Assembly (NCBI GenBank): GCA_964495885.1
Contig: CAZBWO010000016.1
Location: forward strand, 1 to 64,000
Source of the DNA: PALG01 sp964495885
GTDB lineage: Bacteria; Bacteroidota; Bacteroidia; Flavobacteriales; Flavobacteriaceae
Length of the DNA stretch: 64,000 nucleotides
Reading direction: 5' to 3'
Position numbers and translations under genes: made by a program. How positions within the stretch are numbered: the stretch's first letter is position 1; the number at the start of each line of letters is the position of its first letter. Shown here one piece after another: positions 61,146-64,000 of this stretch. The notes under the pieces are model-generated. The model saw only the letters and a program-made list of their open reading frames with translations, made no database searches and was not told the DNA's origin.

Positions 61146-62264
61146 TTAGTTGTTGAGCATCACGGGCATTACCAGCATGGTTACTTGTTCCCCGTCATCC
61201 AAGCCGTCTACGGGTGTTAGGATTCCTGCGCGGTTGGGAAGGGACATTTCCAAGGATACGGCATCACTGGTAAGGTTGCTAAGCATTTCAAGAAGGAAAC
61301 GCGAGTTAAACCCAATTTGGATATCATCCCCTTGGTATTCACAAGTAAGACGCTCGTCTGCTTTATTGCTGTAATCAATATCCTCTGCGGAAACATTTAA
61401 TTCTGCACCCGCAATTTTAAGTCGGATTTGATGCGTCGTCTTGTTACTGAAAATACTTACCCTACGTACCGAATTCAGGAACTGGTTTCGATCTATGCTT
61501 AACTTATTGGGGTTTTCCTTTGGAATCACCGCTTCATAGTTAGGGTATTTTCCATCAATCAATCTGCAAATCATTTCCATGTTCTCAAAACTGAACTTGG
61601 CATTGCTTTCATTGTATTCAATGGTTACTTCCTCTTCGCTCCCCATTAGGATACTTTTGAGCAGATTCAAAGGCTTTTTGGGCATAATGAATTCCGCCGT
61701 TTGGGAGGCACTAATGTCGCTTCGGGTGTATTTCACCAATTTGTGGGCATCTGTCGCCACGAAGGTAAGTCCTTCCGTAGAAAACTGGAAAAAGACCCCG
61801 CTCATCACTGGGCGAAGATCATCATTCCCTGCGGCAAAAATGGTTTTGGAAATAGCTGTTGCCAATACATCCCCTTCCACTTTGGTTTCAGAAGGATCCT
61901 TCAGGGCCACTGCTTTTGGGAAGTCTTCCCCATCTGCATACGCCAAGGCATACTTACCACTACTGGAGCTAATTTCCACGGTGTGGTTATCCTCTACGGT
62001 AAAGGTAAGCGGTTGCTCTGGGAAGGTTTTAAGGGTGTCCAGCAATAGTCTTGCTGGAACACACACACTTCCTTTATTGGTGCTTTCCACTTGCAAGCTC
62101 GCCATGATGGTTGTTTCCATGTCTGAAGCCGAAACCTTCAGGGCGTTATTGTCAAGTTCAAACAAAAAATTGTCAAGAATAGGTAACGTATTGTTGTTAT
62201 TGATGATTCCACCAAGGACCTGTAATTGTTTCAGGAGGTAAGAACTGGATACTATAAATTTCAT
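61146..62264 (-). CDS. dnaN: DNA polymerase III beta subunit (sliding clamp)
   Basis: A 372-residue clamp subunit, a dimer that encircles DNA and tethers polymerase III. The three-domain repeat is visible: the start MKFIVSSSYLLKQLQVLGGI, the middle domain (about 125-240, GDVLATAISKTIFAAGNDDLRPVMSG with FVATDAHKLV) and the C-terminal domain ending VTMLVMPVML, whose hydrophobic pocket binds partner proteins. Standard length. It lies next to gldG, not near dnaA, as in many Flavobacteria, so it does not mark an origin. Confidence 0.98.
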   Translation of the reverse strand: MKFIVSSSYLLKQLQVLGGIINNNNTLPILDNFLFELDNNALKVSASDMETTIMASLQVESTNKGSVCVPARLLLDTLKTFPEQPLTFTVEDNHTVEISSSSGKYALAYADGEDFPKAVALKDPSETKVEGDVLATAISKTIFAAGNDDLRPVMSGVFFQFSTEGLTFVATDAHKLVKYTRSDISASQTAEFIMPKKPLNLLKSILMGSEEEVTIEYNESNAKFSFENMEMICRLIDGKYPNYEAVIPKENPNKLSIDRNQFLNSVRRVSIFSNKTTHQIRLKIAGAELNVSAEDIDYSNKADERLTCEYQGDDIQIGFNSRFLLEMLSNLTSDAVSLEMSLPNRAGILTPVDGLDDGEQVTMLVMPVMLNN

Positions 62265-62312
62265 GTAATTTGTTTTTCAATATCATTCTACTACGCTGGA
62301 AGCGCATCATTA

Positions 62313-62320
62313 CAAATATA
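62313..62320 (-). promoter_or_regulatory. -7 box of dnaN
   Basis: TATATTTG on the minus strand, 48 nt before the ATG. A TTG lies 24 nt further upstream, slightly beyond the usual spacing. Confidence 0.55.
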
Positions 62321-62359
62321 TTTTAAAAGGCTTGTATGCTAAAACAAACTTATCAACAA

Positions 62360-64000
62360 CTAGCCCCTGTATTTTTTTTGTCTGTAGAATCTAAACAGGA
62401 ATCCGAAAAGCAACAACAATCCCAATGGTAGCAGTAGGTTTAGGATTTGCCATGTGCTTCTTTCCTGTGCTGTTTTTTGTGGATCAAGGAATGGAATTGC
62501 TACTTTCTTGCTTCGAATGTTTATAAGTCCGTCATCCTCTAAGAGGTAATTTACCGAATTGAGGAGAAATTCCTTGTTTCCGTAGAAGGAGTTGGTCCAT
62601 TTATCAAAGCCCAACTCTAAGGGGCGTCCACGATCCAGTTGGTTTTTGATCAAGTCCCCATCACTAATGACCACCATTTTGGTAGGGGGGCTTTTCTCGA
62701 AGGGTTTGGCAGCTTTAAACGGTTTGATACGGTTATTGTATACCGAAGTAAATTCGCCTTCCAGCAACACGGCTAATGGAATCTCCCCGCTGTTGAATTC
62801 CTGAGGGGAAGGCCCTTCATTGATGATACGTAGGTTTTTTGGGATTTCCCGGTTGATGTCTATTTCGGTAGGTACGCCCACTTTTTGGGAAAGGGGGGAG
62901 GTACTTAAAAGGATAGTCTTTTCAATGGCATTGGGAAGGGTATCCAGGCTACTGGCATACTCAAACCGAACTGCTTCAATATTGGTAGCAATGGGATGAT
63001 TGTTGGCTGCGGAAGACAACGGATAGTACAACCATGGGTATTGGGTGTACTGGGTTTCCCTTCCTTCACCTGAAGCTAGTGAAATAGGAGCAGCATAGAC
63101 GTCTTTTACCAAGTTAGGATTGACACGAACCCCATATTTGAAAAAGAAATCATTAAGGTTAAGATCCATCCCAAAGGCAAAGGAATTTCCACTCACGGTA
63201 TCGAGGCGTTGGGTGGTTGCATCTATCAACCAAAGGGAGGCACCCCCGTTCATGATAAATTGATCTAGGGTATATTTTTCTGCTTCGGAAAAGGGTTCTT
63301 CTGGCTTTGCAGCGATGAGCAAATCATATTTTTGCAGTTCCTCTAGGGTACGTTGTGGGTCAACTGCTACGGAATCCAATGTAAACGGACCAATGTAATA
63401 ATACTCCCGAAGCGTGTTTAGGAAGTCGGCTAGGTACCCGTCCTGTAATTCCTCATTTCCTTTTAGGATGGCAATCTTGCGTCGTTTAGGTTGCGTAAGC
63501 TTGCTGAAGCCATCGGCAAAGGCATATTCCAAGTTTTGGATGGAATTGTTCACCCGTTCCTCTGAGGTACTCCCCATCTGGTTTTTGAGCAGTGGGATGC
63601 GTACGGTTTGATCATTGTGATAGGCGAGGGCCCATGGGTAAACGATTTCGGTGGTGACCCTACCGTTTTGTTGGATTTCCACTTGGGCACCTTGTAGGCC
63701 AAATTCGGCCATTTGCTGTTGGATTCCCGCTTGGTCCTCTTCGCCTTCCATAGGATTGATAAATTGAAAGACAATATTGTTGTTATAGGCCGCAAAGGAT
63801 TCCAGTAGCTGTTCGGTTTCCACTTTCAGTTTTTTGAATTCCGGTGGAAGGTCCCCTTTCAGGAAGATATCTACATAGATAGGGGAGTCTGTTTCGGCGA
63901 TGGTATTTTTGGCAGCTTCGGAAAGCGTGTAGCGTTTATCCTGTGTGAGATCGAACCTATGGTAGGCATATTGCCCCAAGAAGTTAAGGGCCACCAAAAC
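62360..64000 (-). CDS. gldG: Gliding motility ABC transporter component GldG (5' end outside window)
   Basis: A partial gene: 546 or more residues, with the start codon beyond position 64000. The visible N-terminus ALNFLGQYAYHRFDLTQDKRYTLSEAAKNTI is the end of the first membrane segment plus the GldG start motif. The periplasmic GldG domain follows (MEGEEDQAGIQQQMAEFGLQG, KIAILKGNEELQDGYLADFL) and a C-terminal membrane segment (NLLLPLGLLLLFGFLFRFYR) with basic tail. GldG works with GldF and GldA in Bacteroidota gliding motility; gldF should lie just beyond the right edge. dnaN follows on the same strand. Confidence 0.93.
   Translation of the reverse strand, partial: VLVALNFLGQYAYHRFDLTQDKRYTLSEAAKNTIAETDSPIYVDIFLKGDLPPEFKKLKVETEQLLESFAAYNNNIVFQFINPMEGEEDQAGIQQQMAEFGLQGAQVEIQQNGRVTTEIVYPWALAYHNDQTVRIPLLKNQMGSTSEERVNNSIQNLEYAFADGFSKLTQPKRRKIAILKGNEELQDGYLADFLNTLREYYYIGPFTLDSVAVDPQRTLEELQKYDLLIAAKPEEPFSEAEKYTLDQFIMNGGASLWLIDATTQRLDTVSGNSFAFGMDLNLNDFFFKYGVRVNPNLVKDVYAAPISLASGEGRETQYTQYPWLYYPLSSAANNHPIATNIEAVRFEYASSLDTLPNAIEKTILLSTSPLSQKVGVPTEIDINREIPKNLRIINEGPSPQEFNSGEIPLAVLLEGEFTSVYNNRIKPFKAAKPFEKSPPTKMVVISDGDLIKNQLDRGRPLELGFDKWTNSFYGNKEFLLNSVNYLLEDDGLINIRSKKVAIPFLDPQKTAQERSTWQILNLLLPLGLLLLFGFLFRFYRQKKYRG

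Noticed and set aside
61579..62241. 220-residue frame opposite dnaN
   Set aside because: Antisense shadow; dnaN matches its family along its full length.
61146..62264. Replication origin next to dnaN
   Set aside because: No dnaA gene or DnaA-box cluster nearby; in Flavobacteria dnaN commonly sits beside gldFG.

Overview
The window reads as chromosome from a gliding marine-type Flavobacteriaceae (Bacteroidota). The support is internal: two secreted proteins end in type IX secretion (Por) sorting domains, the right edge carries gldG next to dnaN, there is a stand-alone GldL-like membrane domain, typical lineage families occur (DUF3276, DUF1573, haem-binding domain, fused CcsB-CcsA, NusB with a long N-terminal extension), and many genes are preceded by the Bacteroidota -7 box TAnnTTTG rather than a sigma70 -10 box. 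I assign no species.

Left part (1-11.7 kb): a tyrosine recombinase sits just beyond the 3' end of mnmE, a known integration hot spot; the rest of any element lies left of the window. Positions 11663 down to 1601 form a minus-strand run of ten closely packed genes (DUF2520, KdsC-like phosphatase, UbiA prenyltransferase, Maf, lipoprotein, MscS, PIG-L deacetylase, a 43-residue membrane protein, sodium:solute symporter, mnmE), most with 1-17 nt gaps or overlaps. Next come the 1054-residue cytochrome c maturation protein CcsBA, a 7TM protein with a LuxR-like C-terminus, fumC, and a block of secreted or cell-surface proteins (19.5-23.3 kb).

Middle part (23.4-28.3 kb) is the accessory zone. Two AT-rich genes, one with a Schlafen-type AlbA_2 domain and one with a HEPN-like RNxxxH motif, stand beside a 1.4-kb gene-free nest of short repeats. 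The nest holds GT-phased 7-nt arrays, 11-nt-period arrays and several unrelated palindromes. A second 11-nt-period array of fifteen in-register units lies at 60460-60624, about 34 kb away, and appears to share its unit with the first. These arrays are the most unusual structure in the window.

Right part (28-64 kb) is housekeeping: bacillithiol-transferase-like DinB protein, SulP transporter, M14 peptidase, ABC exporter, amino-acid dehydrogenase, nusB-DUF1573-yajC, pepT, a pyrD-lysE-HMG-CoA lyase-nucleotidase-haem protein operon, guaB, an envelope-folding operon with three SurA/parvulin-type proteins followed by a MoxR ATPase, aconitase, a Crp-family regulator, TlpA-like thioredoxin, dnaN and gldG (cut by the right edge). 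Convergent gene pairs are separated by clear hairpin terminators. No rRNA, tRNA, CRISPR array or insertion sequence was seen.
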